From the NCBI GenBank assembly GCA_020845755.1, contig JADLFE010000009.1, forward strand, positions 124,001-188,000: 64,000 nt of DNA, given 5' to 3'. The stretch's first letter is position 1. Every line of letters starts with the position of its first letter. A program made the translations under genes and the position numbers. Shown here in pieces: positions 8,998-18,466 of this stretch. The notes below the pieces were generated by a model that searched no databases, was not told where the DNA came from, and saw only the letters and a list, made by a program, of their open reading frames with translations. Origin of the DNA: Phycisphaerales bacterium (GTDB lineage: Bacteria; Planctomycetota; Phycisphaerae; Phycisphaerales; UBA1924).

Positions 8998-9989
8998 TGG
9001 GCACCTCCCTTGCCGGACTCGGGCTGGTCGGCGGGTTTGTCGGCGGGTTTGTCCGTCGGGGACGCGGGCTGCGCCTTGGCGGCATCAGCAGCGGCCTTGT
9101 CCGCTGCGGCCTTTTCAGCGGCGGCCTTGGCGTCAGCGGCTGCCTTGGCGGCGGCGTCGATCGTCGCCAACTGGGCCGCCGGCACGTCGTCCTTGGTCCC
9201 GCGATGCGACTCCTGGAGCACCCGGACGTAGGCGATGACGGCCCAGGCGTCGTGAACATCGAGGGCGTGGGCGTAGCCGGGCATCTTGTTCTGCGTGCCG
9301 TCGGGTGTCCACACGCCGTTCCGCGCGGTGTGGAAGAGGTAGCCGTCGCGCCATTGCGGGATGTTGGGGTCTTCGGAGCGGGTGATGTACTTGTCGTCGT
9401 GGAAATTCGGGAGCGGGTACGACCACTGCTGGCCGACCATGCCCTTGCCGTCGCCGGCCATGCCGTGGCAGGCGGCGCAGTAGATGTTGAAGCGGTTCTG
9501 ACCACGCTCGAGCATCGCGCGATCGACCGCGACGGGAATCTTCTCGAGGTACTGACCCGAGGCGTCCTTGCCGGTGAAGACCGCGTCGTCGCTCTTGAGC
9601 AGGTCGGCGCGGTCGGCCAGGAAGGACGAGGCCCACGCGGGGTTGCCTTCCAGTGTCTGGACGGTCAGCGGAGCGCGGCTGAACGCGACGGTGTTGGTCG
9701 CCGGCTGACGCATGGCGCGCCCGTCGGCGAAGAACTGCGTCTGCGTCTGGGGCTTCCACTTCTGCTGGTCGTCCATGTCGGGGAAGAACTGACGCGGCGG
9801 GTCCTCGGCGCGATCGCCGCGGCAGCCGGTCAGTCCCAGCGTCGCCGACAGGGCGCACGCCAGCGAGAGGCTCGCCAGCGCTGATCCCGTGCGGTGTTGT
9901 GCTTCACACTTCTTCATTCGCTTGCTCCGACGCCCGCATGTGCGAGAGGCCCGCCCGCGGCACGAGGTCGTGTCGTTGGTCTTGCTCAT
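8994..9989 (-). CDS. actE: Alternative complex III subunit ActE, monoheme cytochrome c lipoprotein
   Basis: 331 residues. A lipobox-like LGLTGC near residue 56 suggests a lipid-anchored periplasmic cytochrome. One heme-binding motif, CAACH near residue 172 (NIYCAACHGMAGDGKGMVG), matches a monoheme class I cytochrome with a likely axial Met in NKMPGYA. The last 70 or so residues are low complexity, alternating Ala/Lys then Pro/Asp/Lys, and could be a flexible tether. The ATG at 9989 overlaps the actD stop as ATGA; an alternative start at residue 25 (MKKCEAQH) would give a more ordinary signal peptide. The coupled start is reported. Confidence 0.93.
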   Translation of the reverse strand: MSKTNDTTSCRGRASRTCGRRSKRMKKCEAQHRTGSALASLSLACALSATLGLTGCRGDRAEDPPRQFFPDMDDQQKWKPQTQTQFFADGRAMRQPATNTVAFSRAPLTVQTLEGNPAWASSFLADRADLLKSDDAVFTGKDASGQYLEKIPVAVDRAMLERGQNRFNIYCAACHGMAGDGKGMVGQQWSYPLPNFHDDKYITRSEDPNIPQWRDGYLFHTARNGVWTPDGTQNKMPGYAHALDVHDAWAVIAYVRVLQESHRGTKDDVPAAQLATIDAAAKAAADAKAAAEKAAADKAAADAAKAQPASPTDKPADKPADQPESGKGGAQ

Positions 9990-10546
9990 TCCTCAACCAG
10001 GTCGATGTGCTTCCCGCCCGCGCCCTCGAGCAGCGCCCGCGTGCGATCAGGATCGAAGTTCGAGTCGCCCGCCTCGATGCAGATCATGAAGCGGTCGTCG
10101 CTCACGCGGAGGAACCGGTCCTTCTTGAGGAGCGGGTGATACCACTGGGGCAGGCGGTTGAAGAACAGCATGCCGATGATCGCGGTGAAGGCCGAGAAGA
10201 GGATGCCCAGTTCGAATGTGATGGGAACGAACGCCTGCCACGTCGCGAATGGCTTGCCCTGCACGGTCAATTGATAGTCGACGCCGTTCATCCACCACTG
10301 CATGAGGAAGCCCAGGCCGGCGCACGTGAGGCCGACGACGCCGATGATCATGGGGAGGATGGTGCGTTTGACGCCCATCGCATCTTCCATGCCGTGGATC
10401 GGGAAGGGCGTGTGGACGTCCCACTTGGAGTACCCCGCGTCGCGGACCTGTTCTGCGGCGTGGTAGACGTCGGCGGGAGTGTCAAACTCCGCGACGATGC
10501 CGTAGACCACCTCACCGGATTCGGTTGTATAGACCTTGCTGGACAT
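9986..10546 (-). CDS. actD: Alternative complex III subunit ActD (DUF3341)
   Basis: 186 residues. ActD/DUF3341 proteins have a cytoplasmic N-terminal domain and two transmembrane helices. Here the opening region (FDTPADVYHAAEQVRDAGYSKWDVHTPFPIHGMEDAMG) is the characteristic part, followed by helices at about residues 70-90 (ILPMIIGVVGLTCAGLGFLM) and 110-135 (ELGILFSAFTAIIGMLFF). The ATG at 10546 shares one base with the actC stop (TGATG), and the stop overlaps the actE start. No cofactor is expected. Confidence 0.95.
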   Translation of the reverse strand: MSSKVYTTESGEVVYGIVAEFDTPADVYHAAEQVRDAGYSKWDVHTPFPIHGMEDAMGVKRTILPMIIGVVGLTCAGLGFLMQWWMNGVDYQLTVQGKPFATWQAFVPITFELGILFSAFTAIIGMLFFNRLPQWYHPLLKKDRFLRVSDDRFMICIEAGDSNFDPDRTRALLEGAGGKHIDLVEE

Positions 10547-12147
10547 CAGTGGTGCCCTCCCTTGGAGTGATCACCGCCGCCATGGGCGTGCCCTTCGTGA
10601 TGATGGTGCGGGCTGGCCTGGGGCATGACGGCCTTGAGTTCCGCGATCGCGAAGACCGGGAGGAACTTCAGGAAGATCAGGAACAGCGTGAGGAACACAC
10701 CGCAACTTGCGATGAAGGTGGTGATGTCGACGGCGGTTGGGAAGAACATGCCCCACTCGCCGGGGAGGAAGGCGCGGTGCAGGCTCGTCACGATGATGAC
10801 GAAGCGTTCGAACCACATGCCGATGGTGACCAGGAACGAGACGGCGAAGATGGCCGTGGGGCTGGTGCGGAACTTCTTCATCCAGAAGACCTGGGGGCTG
10901 AGCACGTTGCAGAAGATCATGGCCCAGTAGGCCCACCAGTACGGCGCGCCCTTATCGCTGATCCAGGTGGGAAGAGCGCGGTTGAACTTGAAGACGTGGG
11001 ACTCGTACTCGTTGCCGCTGTACCAGGCGATGAAGAACTCCATCGTGTACGCGAATCCGACCATGGAGCCGGTGACCAGGATGATCTTGGCCATGTTCTC
11101 CATGTGGCGGAGCGTGATGAAGTCCTTCATGTTGGGGAACAGTTCACGCGCCGGGATCAGGAGCAGAAGCACCATGGCGAACCCGCCGAAGATGGCGCCT
11201 GCGACGAAGTAGGGCGGGAAGATGGTCGTGTGCCAGCCCGGCAGGATCGAGGTAGCGAAGTCGAACGACACGATCGAGTGCACCGACAACACCAGCGGCG
11301 TCGAGATGCCGGCCAGCACGAGGTACGCGGCCTCGTAGCGGTGCCAGTGGCGGCTGCTGAAGCGCCAGCCCAGCGAGAGGAAGCCGTAGATGTAGGCCCG
11401 GACCGCGTCGACGCGGATCGGGATGAAGGGGGCGATCGTGGGCCCGGACTTGCTGGCGCGGAGACGCATATCGGCACGATCGCGGAGGGTGGCAAGGTCC
11501 GGGATCATGCCCATGAACCAGAAGAGGGCCGACACCGTGCCGTACGTCGAGATCGCAAACACGTCCCAGAGCAGCGGGCTCTTGAAGTTGGGCCAGATGT
11601 TGTTGGCGTTGGGGATCGGGGGGAGGAACCAGGCCATCCACTGGCGGCCGATGTGGATGCCGGGGAATGTCGCGGCGCAGATGACGGCGAAGATGGTCAT
11701 CGCCTCAGCCGAACGGTTCACCGCGGTACGCCACTTCTGCTTGAGCAGGCACAAGATGGCGGAGATCAGCGTTCCGGCGTGGCCGATACCGATCCAGAAG
11801 ACGAAGTTGGTGATGTCCCACGCCCAGTCGACCTGGTTGTTGAGACCCCAGGTGCCGATGCCGGTGATGACGAGGTAGAGGATCGCGAGCCCGCCGAGGG
11901 TGGCGATCGAGCCGGAGATGATGAGGGCGGGAAGCCACCACTTGCCGGGCTTGTTCTCGGCGTAGCCGCAGACGATGTCGGTGACTTCCTTGAACGTGCG
12001 CTCGTTGAGGACGAGCGGAGAACGTACGGAAGGATCATCGATCAGCGAGCCGTCGCCGGTTCCCGGCGCGGGGGTGCCGCGATCGGGCAATCGGGAAAGG
12101 CCCGCCAGATGCTGGGCCGTGACTTGATCCGGGTGGATCGAACTCAT
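10546..12147 (-). CDS. actC: Alternative complex III subunit ActC (NrfD/PsrC-like quinol oxidation subunit)
   Basis: 533 residues with ten predicted helices, the NrfD/PsrC fold that forms the quinol site next to the iron-sulfur subunit ActB. Typical stretches are [26 protein letters not shown] in the early helices, then [23 protein letters not shown], and [18 protein letters not shown]. The C-terminus is His-rich ([15 protein letters not shown]). The ATG overlaps the actB stop in ATGA (12144-12147), so translation is probably coupled. Confidence 0.96.
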   Translation of the reverse strand: MSSIHPDQVTAQHLAGLSRLPDRGTPAPGTGDGSLIDDPSVRSPLVLNERTFKEVTDIVCGYAENKPGKWWLPALIISGSIATLGGLAILYLVITGIGTWGLNNQVDWAWDITNFVFWIGIGHAGTLISAILCLLKQKWRTAVNRSAEAMTIFAVICAATFPGIHIGRQWMAWFLPPIPNANNIWPNFKSPLLWDVFAISTYGTVSALFWFMGMIPDLATLRDRADMRLRASKSGPTIAPFIPIRVDAVRAYIYGFLSLGWRFSSRHWHRYEAAYLVLAGISTPLVLSVHSIVSFDFATSILPGWHTTIFPPYFVAGAIFGGFAMVLLLLIPARELFPNMKDFITLRHMENMAKIILVTGSMVGFAYTMEFFIAWYSGNEYESHVFKFNRALPTWISDKGAPYWWAYWAMIFCNVLSPQVFWMKKFRTSPTAIFAVSFLVTIGMWFERFVIIVTSLHRAFLPGEWGMFFPTAVDITTFIASCGVFLTLFLIFLKFLPVFAIAELKAVMPQASPHHHHEGHAHGGGDHSKGGHH

Positions 12148-15100
12148 GCGTTCACTCCAGAGCCCAGCACGTTGAGGCTGAGCGCATAGCCGCGGTCCTG
12201 GCGGCGCTTGATCGGTTCAACGCGGAAGGCGTGCTCTTTGGCGGCGCCCCCGGTTTCATGGTCGTGACTTCCGTGCTCGTCGCCCCCGTGGTGGAAGGGG
12301 TGCTCCCACGAGTCAACGCGGGACTTGTCCTTCTTGGCGAGGTAGGCCTTGTTTGGGTTGCGGACGCGGACCATGTGCGTGGTGCGCGGGCGCGTGTTGA
12401 GGTAGCCAAGCAGCATGTAGGAGCGGGCGCTGTTGCGTGTGGCGTGAACCGCGGCCGCGGGATCGAGGATATTGCCGAAGGTGATGGCCTCGCTGGGGCA
12501 GGCCTGCTGGCAGGCGACCTGGAACATACCGTCGGGAACGCCCTTCAGGTCGCGGAGCTTGGCCTCGACGCGCGAGGCGTTGATGCGTTGGATGCAGAAA
12601 CTGCACTTCTCCATCACGCCGCGCGAACGGACCGTCACATCGGGGTTCTTCTGCATGCGGCTGATCTCGTCGAGCTTCTGGCGGAGGCGCGGCGGGATCA
12701 GGTTTGGATTGACCTTGTTGTGAACGCCCGAGCCGGTGATGCCGCCGCGATCGGGGACGACCTTCTCCAGCGTCTCTTTGCCGAAGTAATCGCCGTTGAA
12801 TTTGGTCACGCCGTAGTCGAAGAAGTTGAACCGGCGGACTTTGTACGGGCAGTTGTTGGCGCAATACCGCGTGCCGATGCAGCGGTTGTAGGTCATGTAG
12901 TTGATGCCCTCGGGCCCGTGGACGGTCGCGTTGACCGGGCACACAACCTCGCACGGCGCGTTCTCGCAGTGAACGCAAGCCACCGGCTGATTCAGCATCT
13001 CGCCCGGATCGTTGAGGTCATCGCCGACGTAGTACCGGTCGACCCGGATCCACGTCATCTCGCGGCCCTTCTGCACTTCCTTCTTGCCGACGACGGGGAT
13101 GTTGTTCTCCGCCTGACAGGCGATCGTGCACGTGCCGCACCCCGTGCAGGACGACAGATCGATCGTCATCCCCCACTGCTCGCCGGTCGTGTACACCGGC
13201 GGCTTGCCCGCGGCGTCCACGTTCTTGGGATCGGGCTCGGTCTTCGAACGGTTGTAGGGGTTCTCGTACGAGCCGATATTCGGCGGCGTGTGAGCCAACT
13301 CGCCCAGTCGCTCCGCGAACTTCAACTCCGCCATCGTGCCATAGAGCGGCTCGGTCTTCTTCTCGATCTCCTCACCGAACTTCTGCCACACCGGCAAATC
13401 GACGGCCCGCGCGATCGAGGTTCGGCCCTCGAGCGACCAGTGGTTCTGCGTGCTGGAGATCGGATAGCCGCCCGGCTCTTTGGCGACCTTGACATCGCGA
13501 GCAGCCCAGCCGCCGCCGATCGTGCGGAGCGGGTTGACGTCGACGCCCACGCCGTCGGCGACACGCCCGGCGGTCTTGCGCCCGTAGCCGAGCGTGAGGA
13601 TCACGACGTTGTCGGCCATGCCTGGGAGGATCCAGATCGGCACGGTGACGCTGCGTCCGCCGATCGTGACCGATGCGAGGCGTGCTTCAGGATACTGCTC
13701 GGTTCCCTTGTCGGGCATGAGGCCCATCGCCTCGGCGGTCTGCGGACTGACCAGCGCGGGATTGTCCCACACCGTGCGTGTGCCGAAGACCGGGAGTTCC
13801 TGGAGCCACGGGATGTTGGCGAAACGCCCATCGCCGACGTGTCCGGTGACGAAGACCGCTTCCATCGAGGTCTGCGACGGCGCACCGGCGAACATGCCCT
13901 TCAGGCCGCTGACCACCGAGGCGACGGCGGCGTAATCGATCTTGGCCGTCGCGGGCGCCTGCACGCTCCCACCCACCACGCCGTTCCACAGCGCTTCACG
14001 CCACTTCTTGTCGAAGTTCACCTCGCCCAACTTCGACTTCCACACGCCGCGAACGAATTCGTACCCGTCGGCCTTGGCGGCGACGCGGTCGTCGGACGCC
14101 AGCACGGAGAGCAGTTCGATCTCGGACATCGCGGGCTCATAGAGCGGCGCGATCATGGGCTGGATCGGCGCGATCGTGCCGTCGGCCGACATCGTGTCGC
14201 CCCACGATTCCAGCGTGTGGGCGCCGTTGAGGGCCCAGGTGCTGGCGACGAGCGTTTCGGTCAATTCGACGCTGAGCGTGATCGTGCTGGCAACCTTGGC
14301 GAATGCCGCGGCAAAGTCCGCGTCGACCGGCGCGTCGTAGATCGGGTTCACGCCGATCGTGACAAGCGTCTTCACGCCGCCCGACATGATCTTCTTGGAC
14401 AGTTCGCCCAGGCCCGCAAGCGAATCCGCGGCCTGCTCGCCCGACAGCGCGACGAACGACACGGTCTTGCCGATATTGCCGAGGGCTGCGTTCATCGCGT
14501 GGACCAGCGCGTGCACCGCGGGTGCTAGCGAGGGGCCGGCGACGATGAGCGACTTGCCCGCGGCGGCCCGGAGGTCGTCGGCGCAGGCAGTGACGAAATC
14601 AGGATCGATATCCGCGCCGGCGGGCACATCAACACCGCGCACCGCCGTGGCCAGCGCGGTCGCGTCGCCGCCGACGGTGTTGAGCAGGACCTTGGCGAGT
14701 TCCACCGCGAACGCGGCGATCCGCGAGGGAGCAAGACGCAGGCGGTGATCCGCCGAGGCGCCGGTCATGGTGAAACCCGACTCCGCGACGTACAGACGAT
14801 TCATCGAATCGTTCACCGACATAGGACGCCGGCGCGACGCGAAGGAACGCGCATTCGGCAGACCCAGCGATTCGCCGTGCCCGATCGCGTTCAGGAAATC
14901 GCGATCGAGCGAAACAACAACATCGGCCTTGTCGAACGACTCGACGGCGTGCATCGGCGCGCCGAACGCCATCGCGGCGCCCGCGGTGACGCTGCCCGTC
15001 TCGGCGGCGTTGTACGCCAGCCACGTCGACTTGGGCCAGCGCTTCTTCACGAGGTCGCGGGCGGCGTCGCGCGAGGGGCTGGTCTTCTTGTCGACGATGA

Positions 15101-15761
15101 AGGCAAGGCCATCACCCTCGTTGGCGTCGTAGGCCTTGAAGTGCTCATCGGCCCAGACGCGGAAGTCGTCCCACGTCGCGGTGAGTTGGCCACGCGTCGG
15201 GTTCTTGAACTTCGGATACTCGATGTTGCTCGGGCGATCGGGGTCATAGAGCGACAGGATCGACGCCTGGGCCCAGATGGACGAGCGGCCTCGGTTCACC
15301 GGATGGAGCGGGTTGCCCTCGATCTTGGTGGGGCGCCCCTCATGAGTCTCGACCAGGAGCCCTTCCGCGCCGCCGCCGGGCAGCGGCATGCTCGTCGCGT
15401 AGAACAGCGGCTTGCCGGGGATGATCTCCTCGGGGACCTGCTGGCTGTAACTCAGGATCTTGTGGTCGGGACGACGGCAGCCGGGGATGGTCGCGGCTCC
15501 GGCGAGGGCCAGCGACGCGCCCATCAGTTTGACGAAATCGCGACGCGAGCCGGTGAGCAGTTCAGAAGCACCAGCGGGGAACTCACGCTCGACAAAGTCG
15601 CGGAACTGCGGCTGGTCGGCGAACTCCTCAACGCTGCGCCACACCTTCGGCCCGCTGGCGCGCCCGCTCTGGGACTGGATCTGGCGCGGCGTGTCGGCCT
15701 GATCCGCCTTGGTGGGCGTGCGCTGCTCGGCCTTGGTCGTCGATGGGCATTGATCGATCAT
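12144..15761 (-). CDS. actB: Alternative complex III subunit ActB, molybdopterin-oxidoreductase-like iron-sulfur protein
   Basis: 1205 residues from the ATG at 15761. A twin-arginine-like motif lies unusually far in ([18 protein letters not shown], about residues 70-87), as in the family known as TAT-variant-translocated molybdopterin oxidoreductases. The long middle part is the molybdopterin-oxidoreductase-like domain, which in characterised complexes lacks a pterin cofactor. The C-terminal ferredoxin-like part has Cys clusters [35 protein letters not shown] and CQQACP, matching three [4Fe-4S] and one [3Fe-4S] centres. The start at 15878 would add 39 residues without export features, so 15761 is preferred; its ribosome site is weak. 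Confidence 0.95.
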   Translation of the reverse strand: MIDQCPSTTKAEQRTPTKADQADTPRQIQSQSGRASGPKVWRSVEEFADQPQFRDFVEREFPAGASELLTGSRRDFVKLMGASLALAGAATIPGCRRPDHKILSYSQQVPEEIIPGKPLFYATSMPLPGGGAEGLLVETHEGRPTKIEGNPLHPVNRGRSSIWAQASILSLYDPDRPSNIEYPKFKNPTRGQLTATWDDFRVWADEHFKAYDANEGDGLAFIVDKKTSPSRDAARDLVKKRWPKSTWLAYNAAETGSVTAGAAMAFGAPMHAVESFDKADVVVSLDRDFLNAIGHGESLGLPNARSFASRRRPMSVNDSMNRLYVAESGFTMTGASADHRLRLAPSRIAAFAVELAKVLLNTVGGDATALATAVRGVDVPAGADIDPDFVTACADDLRAAAGKSLIVAGPSLAPAVHALVHAMNAALGNIGKTVSFVALSGEQAADSLAGLGELSKKIMSGGVKTLVTIGVNPIYDAPVDADFAAAFAKVASTITLSVELTETLVASTWALNGAHTLESWGDTMSADGTIAPIQPMIAPLYEPAMSEIELLSVLASDDRVAAKADGYEFVRGVWKSKLGEVNFDKKWREALWNGVVGGSVQAPATAKIDYAAVASVVSGLKGMFAGAPSQTSMEAVFVTGHVGDGRFANIPWLQELPVFGTRTVWDNPALVSPQTAEAMGLMPDKGTEQYPEARLASVTIGGRSVTVPIWILPGMADNVVILTLGYGRKTAGRVADGVGVDVNPLRTIGGGWAARDVKVAKEPGGYPISSTQNHWSLEGRTSIARAVDLPVWQKFGEEIEKKTEPLYGTMAELKFAERLGELAHTPPNIGSYENPYNRSKTEPDPKNVDAAGKPPVYTTGEQWGMTIDLSSCTGCGTCTIACQAENNIPVVGKKEVQKGREMTWIRVDRYYVGDDLNDPGEMLNQPVACVHCENAPCEVVCPVNATVHGPEGINYMTYNRCIGTRYCANNCPYKVRRFNFFDYGVTKFNGDYFGKETLEKVVPDRGGITGSGVHNKVNPNLIPPRLRQKLDEISRMQKNPDVTVRSRGVMEKCSFCIQRINASRVEAKLRDLKGVPDGMFQVACQQACPSEAITFGNILDPAAAVHATRNSARSYMLLGYLNTRPRTTHMVRVRNPNKAYLAKKDKSRVDSWEHPFHHGGDEHGSHDHETGGAAKEHAFRVEPIKRRQDRGYALSLNVLGSGVNA

Positions 15762-15893
15762 GGGATCTCTCGAAAGAGAGGCCTCGCCGTCAGGCACGAG
15801 GCACGGTGGGTGTTCATCAAACGGGGGGAGCGGTCTCGCATCGCACTCAGCCAGGAACACTCGTTGTCCCGGTGCCAAGTGCCCAGTGCCTTC

Positions 15894-16589
15894 CTAGTAG
15901 TGGCACGCTCCGCAGTTTTCAGGGGGATTCAGTTTCAGCCTCTCGACCAACGCCTTGGTCTCGGCGTCGCCCTGGCCGCCACGCTCGTCAAGGTGCTTCT
16001 TGACCCACTCGAGTTGCGTCACCTTGTCGGGCGACACCATGCTCGCTTCGGGGTTGCGGTGGCAATCGAGACACCAGCCCATGCTCAGCGGCTGGTTCTG
16101 AGAGACGACCGGCATGGCCGTGATCTGCCCGTGGCAGGAGTAGCAACTCACGCCCGCGCGGAGGTGGGCCGAATGCGGGAAATTCCGCACGTAGTCCGGC
16201 AACTTGTGCACACGGCGCCACTCGATCGACTGGTTGGAGTTGTACGCGCCCCGGATGAAATCCGTGCGCGATTTGTGGAGCGGCTCCACGGCGAGCTTGG
16301 TCAGTCGCCCGTCGGCGTGGCAACCAATGCACGTGGCGACATTCGGAATGTTCGCCTCCGCCGACTTCTCTACCTTCGTATGGCAGTAGCGGCAATCCAT
16401 GCCAAGTTTGCCAGCGTGAATCTGGTGGCTGAACCCGCCGCCCGGCTGCGTCGGCATGTAGCCGGCGTCGTAAAACTTGGGCGTCGCGTAGTACCAGAAA
16501 CCGCCCACGACGCCCGACGCGCCCAGCAGCGCGGCGATCGCGCCGACGGTAGGCAGAGCGTTCGTCCACTTCGGGAAGAGAAGCGACAC
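15894..16589 (-). CDS. actA: Alternative complex III subunit ActA, pentaheme cytochrome c
   Basis: 231 residues. An N-terminal helix (about residues 12-33, LPTVGAIAALLGASGVVGGFWYY) anchors a periplasmic multiheme domain. Five CxxCH motifs are visible: CRYCH, CIGCH, CYSCH, CLDCH and, at the extreme C-terminus, CGACH. This is the electron-output subunit of alternative complex III. The start is GTG with AAGGAG about 8 nt upstream. It is the first gene of the 13-gene respiratory operon, and the ctaA gene diverges from it across a 227-bp gap. A gap of 132 bp separates it from actB. Confidence 0.96.
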   Translation of the reverse strand: MSLLFPKWTNALPTVGAIAALLGASGVVGGFWYYATPKFYDAGYMPTQPGGGFSHQIHAGKLGMDCRYCHTKVEKSAEANIPNVATCIGCHADGRLTKLAVEPLHKSRTDFIRGAYNSNQSIEWRRVHKLPDYVRNFPHSAHLRAGVSCYSCHGQITAMPVVSQNQPLSMGWCLDCHRNPEASMVSPDKVTQLEWVKKHLDERGGQGDAETKALVERLKLNPPENCGACHY

Positions 16590-16763
16590 TCGGAGACTCC
16601 TTGGAGGGACCCCTCACGACGCCCCCACGGGGCGCAAACAGACCGACATCGAGAAGCGAACGGTATACCGACAAAATCGTCCGTTCGCAACCCGGTCGCT
16701 GTGAGGCCGAAATTTGGGCCCCCCAAGCCTACGCTGTCAACCATTCTATTACCGTTCGAGTCC

Positions 16764-16784
16764 AATTGAGATCAAGTCTCAATT
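16764..16784. promoter_or_regulatory. Candidate operator between divergent actA operon and ctaA
   Basis: Perfect inverted repeat AATTGAGA-N5-TCTCAATT, in an AT-rich pocket of an otherwise GC-rich region, 32 bp before the ctaA start codon. A TTGACA hexamer reads toward actA at 16735-16740 (minus strand) but has only a weak -10. The layout suits a dimeric regulator controlling the oxidase/ACIII operon and heme A synthesis together. The regulator is unknown. Confidence 0.55.
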
Positions 16785-16816
16785 TAGACCTCTCTCATTC
16801 ACCCCAGGAGCCCGCC

Positions 16817-18202
16817 ATGCAGACGACCCAGGTTGACACCGGCACACCCGTCTCGCTCGCCGGGCGGATTCTCGTCACAGGCTTCGCAGCCACGGTCGCC
16901 ATGTGGGTGGTCAGTTTCGTCACTCACCTGCCGGGCATCAATCTCCCCCCCACGATCGCCGGGCCGATCGTGCTGGCCGCCTTGGTCTTGGTGACGTTCA
17001 TGCAGGGGCGTCGGACCGAATCGATCGCCAAGGCCGCGGGGCTGGGGCTGGGGGGCGGGTTGGTCGCGGGCCTGGTCACGCTGCTGATTCTGGGGTCGTA
17101 CTTGGTCGAACGGCCGGCCGGCGAAGCACCAGCGCCCGGCGCGGAGGGTCTCAAACCCGGCGCGATCATGTCCGCGCTCGGCTTCATCGGAGCATGCGGA
17201 GTGCTGGGGCTTCTCGGTGCGGTGCTCGGGCGCGGGGCGGCCCATTCGTCCGAGGCGCCGCGGGATCCGCTCGCAGCCTTTGCCATCGTCGCGTGCTTTT
17301 CCGTCGTGCCGCTCATCGTGGTCGGCGGCGCGGTGACGAGCACGGGGAGCGGCATGGCGGTGAAGGGCTGGCCCGATTCCTACGGCGCCAACATGTTCCT
17401 CTACCCCATCTCGCTCATGAACAACCCGCACATCTACCTGGAGCACACCCATCGCCTGTTCGGCTCGCTGGTCGGGCTGACCACGCTCGTCCTCATGATC
17501 TGGGTTCTGGCCAAGGAACCACGAAAGTGGGTCAAGTACTGGGTAGTCGGGCTCTTTGTTCTCGTGTGCATTCAGGGCCTGCTGGGCGGGCTGCGCGTCA
17601 ACAACGTAAGCCGCGGGCTGGCGCTGGGGCACGGCGTGCTGGCCCAGATCTTCTTCTGCTTGCTCGTCGCCCATGCGGCCCAACTCTCGTCGCTGTACCG
17701 CGGGGTGGTCTCGGATTGGGTCAGCGAGAAGGACCCGAAGATCAAGGGCATCACGACCGGCCTGGTTCACTCGACGTTCCTGCAACTCATCCTCGGCGCC
17801 ACGTACCGGCACCTCGACCAGATGCACGCGTTGTGGACCCACGCCGGGTTCTCGCTGGTGGTCGCGGTGATGGCGATGATCGCGGGCTTTATGCTGCGGG
17901 CGCGCCCGGTGACGCACACGGGCATCTCGCGCTGGACGCACTCGCTGGGCACCGCCCTGCTGGCGGTCGTCGTAGCCCAGTTCGTCATGGGCTGGATCGC
18001 GCTGCTCGTCATCCTCACCAGCGGCGGGCGTGGCGAACCCGTCATGTATGACCAACTCGGTTCCGCCCCCGCGATCGACGTGCTCAAGGCCCTGATCGCC
18101 ACGGCCCACCAGGCCAACGGCGCGCTGCTCTTTGCCCTGGCGACCCTGGCGATGATCTTCGCCAGGCGACTGGTCGCGGTGAAGAATGCGGCGAAGGGAT
18201 GA
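16817..18202 (+). CDS. ctaA: Heme A synthase (CtaA/COX15 family) with extra N-terminal membrane domain
   Basis: 461 residues. CtaA converts heme O to heme A for aa3-type oxidases. The canonical core begins near residue 155 with SVVPLIVVGGAVTSTGSGMAVKGWPDS and has the conserved heme-ligand His residues in EHTHRLFGSLVG, LGHGVLAQIFFCLLVAH, MHALWTHAGFSLV and ATAHQANGALLFA. The first 150 or so residues hold about four further helices not needed by typical CtaA proteins of 300-350 residues. The start at 16817 has AGGAG 6 nt upstream; the frame is open to 16601 but without a better start. It diverges from the respiratory operon that needs its product. No ctaB is present in the window. Confidence 0.9.
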   Translation: MQTTQVDTGTPVSLAGRILVTGFAATVAMWVVSFVTHLPGINLPPTIAGPIVLAALVLVTFMQGRRTESIAKAAGLGLGGGLVAGLVTLLILGSYLVERPAGEAPAPGAEGLKPGAIMSALGFIGACGVLGLLGAVLGRGAAHSSEAPRDPLAAFAIVACFSVVPLIVVGGAVTSTGSGMAVKGWPDSYGANMFLYPISLMNNPHIYLEHTHRLFGSLVGLTTLVLMIWVLAKEPRKWVKYWVVGLFVLVCIQGLLGGLRVNNVSRGLALGHGVLAQIFFCLLVAHAAQLSSLYRGVVSDWVSEKDPKIKGITTGLVHSTFLQLILGATYRHLDQMHALWTHAGFSLVVAVMAMIAGFMLRARPVTHTGISRWTHSLGTALLAVVVAQFVMGWIALLVILTSGGRGEPVMYDQLGSAPAIDVLKALIATAHQANGALLFALATLAMIFARRLVAVKNAAKG

Positions 18203-18466
18203 GGCCACACCGACGTCCGGTTTCTGACACCCCGGTCGGGGGGTAGGTATCGCATTCCCGGCTGGAAACTGAAATCGCACATTGCCGCCCCCAAACAGAC
18301 TTGTGGAAGTGAGCGGTTGTCCGATAGACCTGTGGTACGGGCATTTGGTGGGATTGACCGCCAGGGTTCGGCAGGCCACCCATGCCGCCGGGGCAATACG
18401 GAGCCGCCGCCGAGCGTTTGGCCCTTGTCCCCGCCCGATCGAGAAGCAGCCAAGCCGGAGGTTCAC
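18203..18466. other. Intergenic region upstream of the DUF1800 gene
   Basis: 264 bases between ctaA and the DUF1800 gene, same strand. A short C/G hairpin occurs near 18230-18243 without a U-tract. No gene or convincing promoter was recognised. Confidence 0.4.

Noticed and set aside
12231..14528. Long plus-strand open frame of 765 codons opposite actB
   Set aside because: It lies entirely antisense to a gene with clear family motifs, and its composition (His, Asp, Arg, Val runs) is typical of reversed high-GC coding sequence.
18228..18245. Terminator after ctaA
   Set aside because: The C/G-rich hairpin is short and lacks a T-tract on the plus strand.
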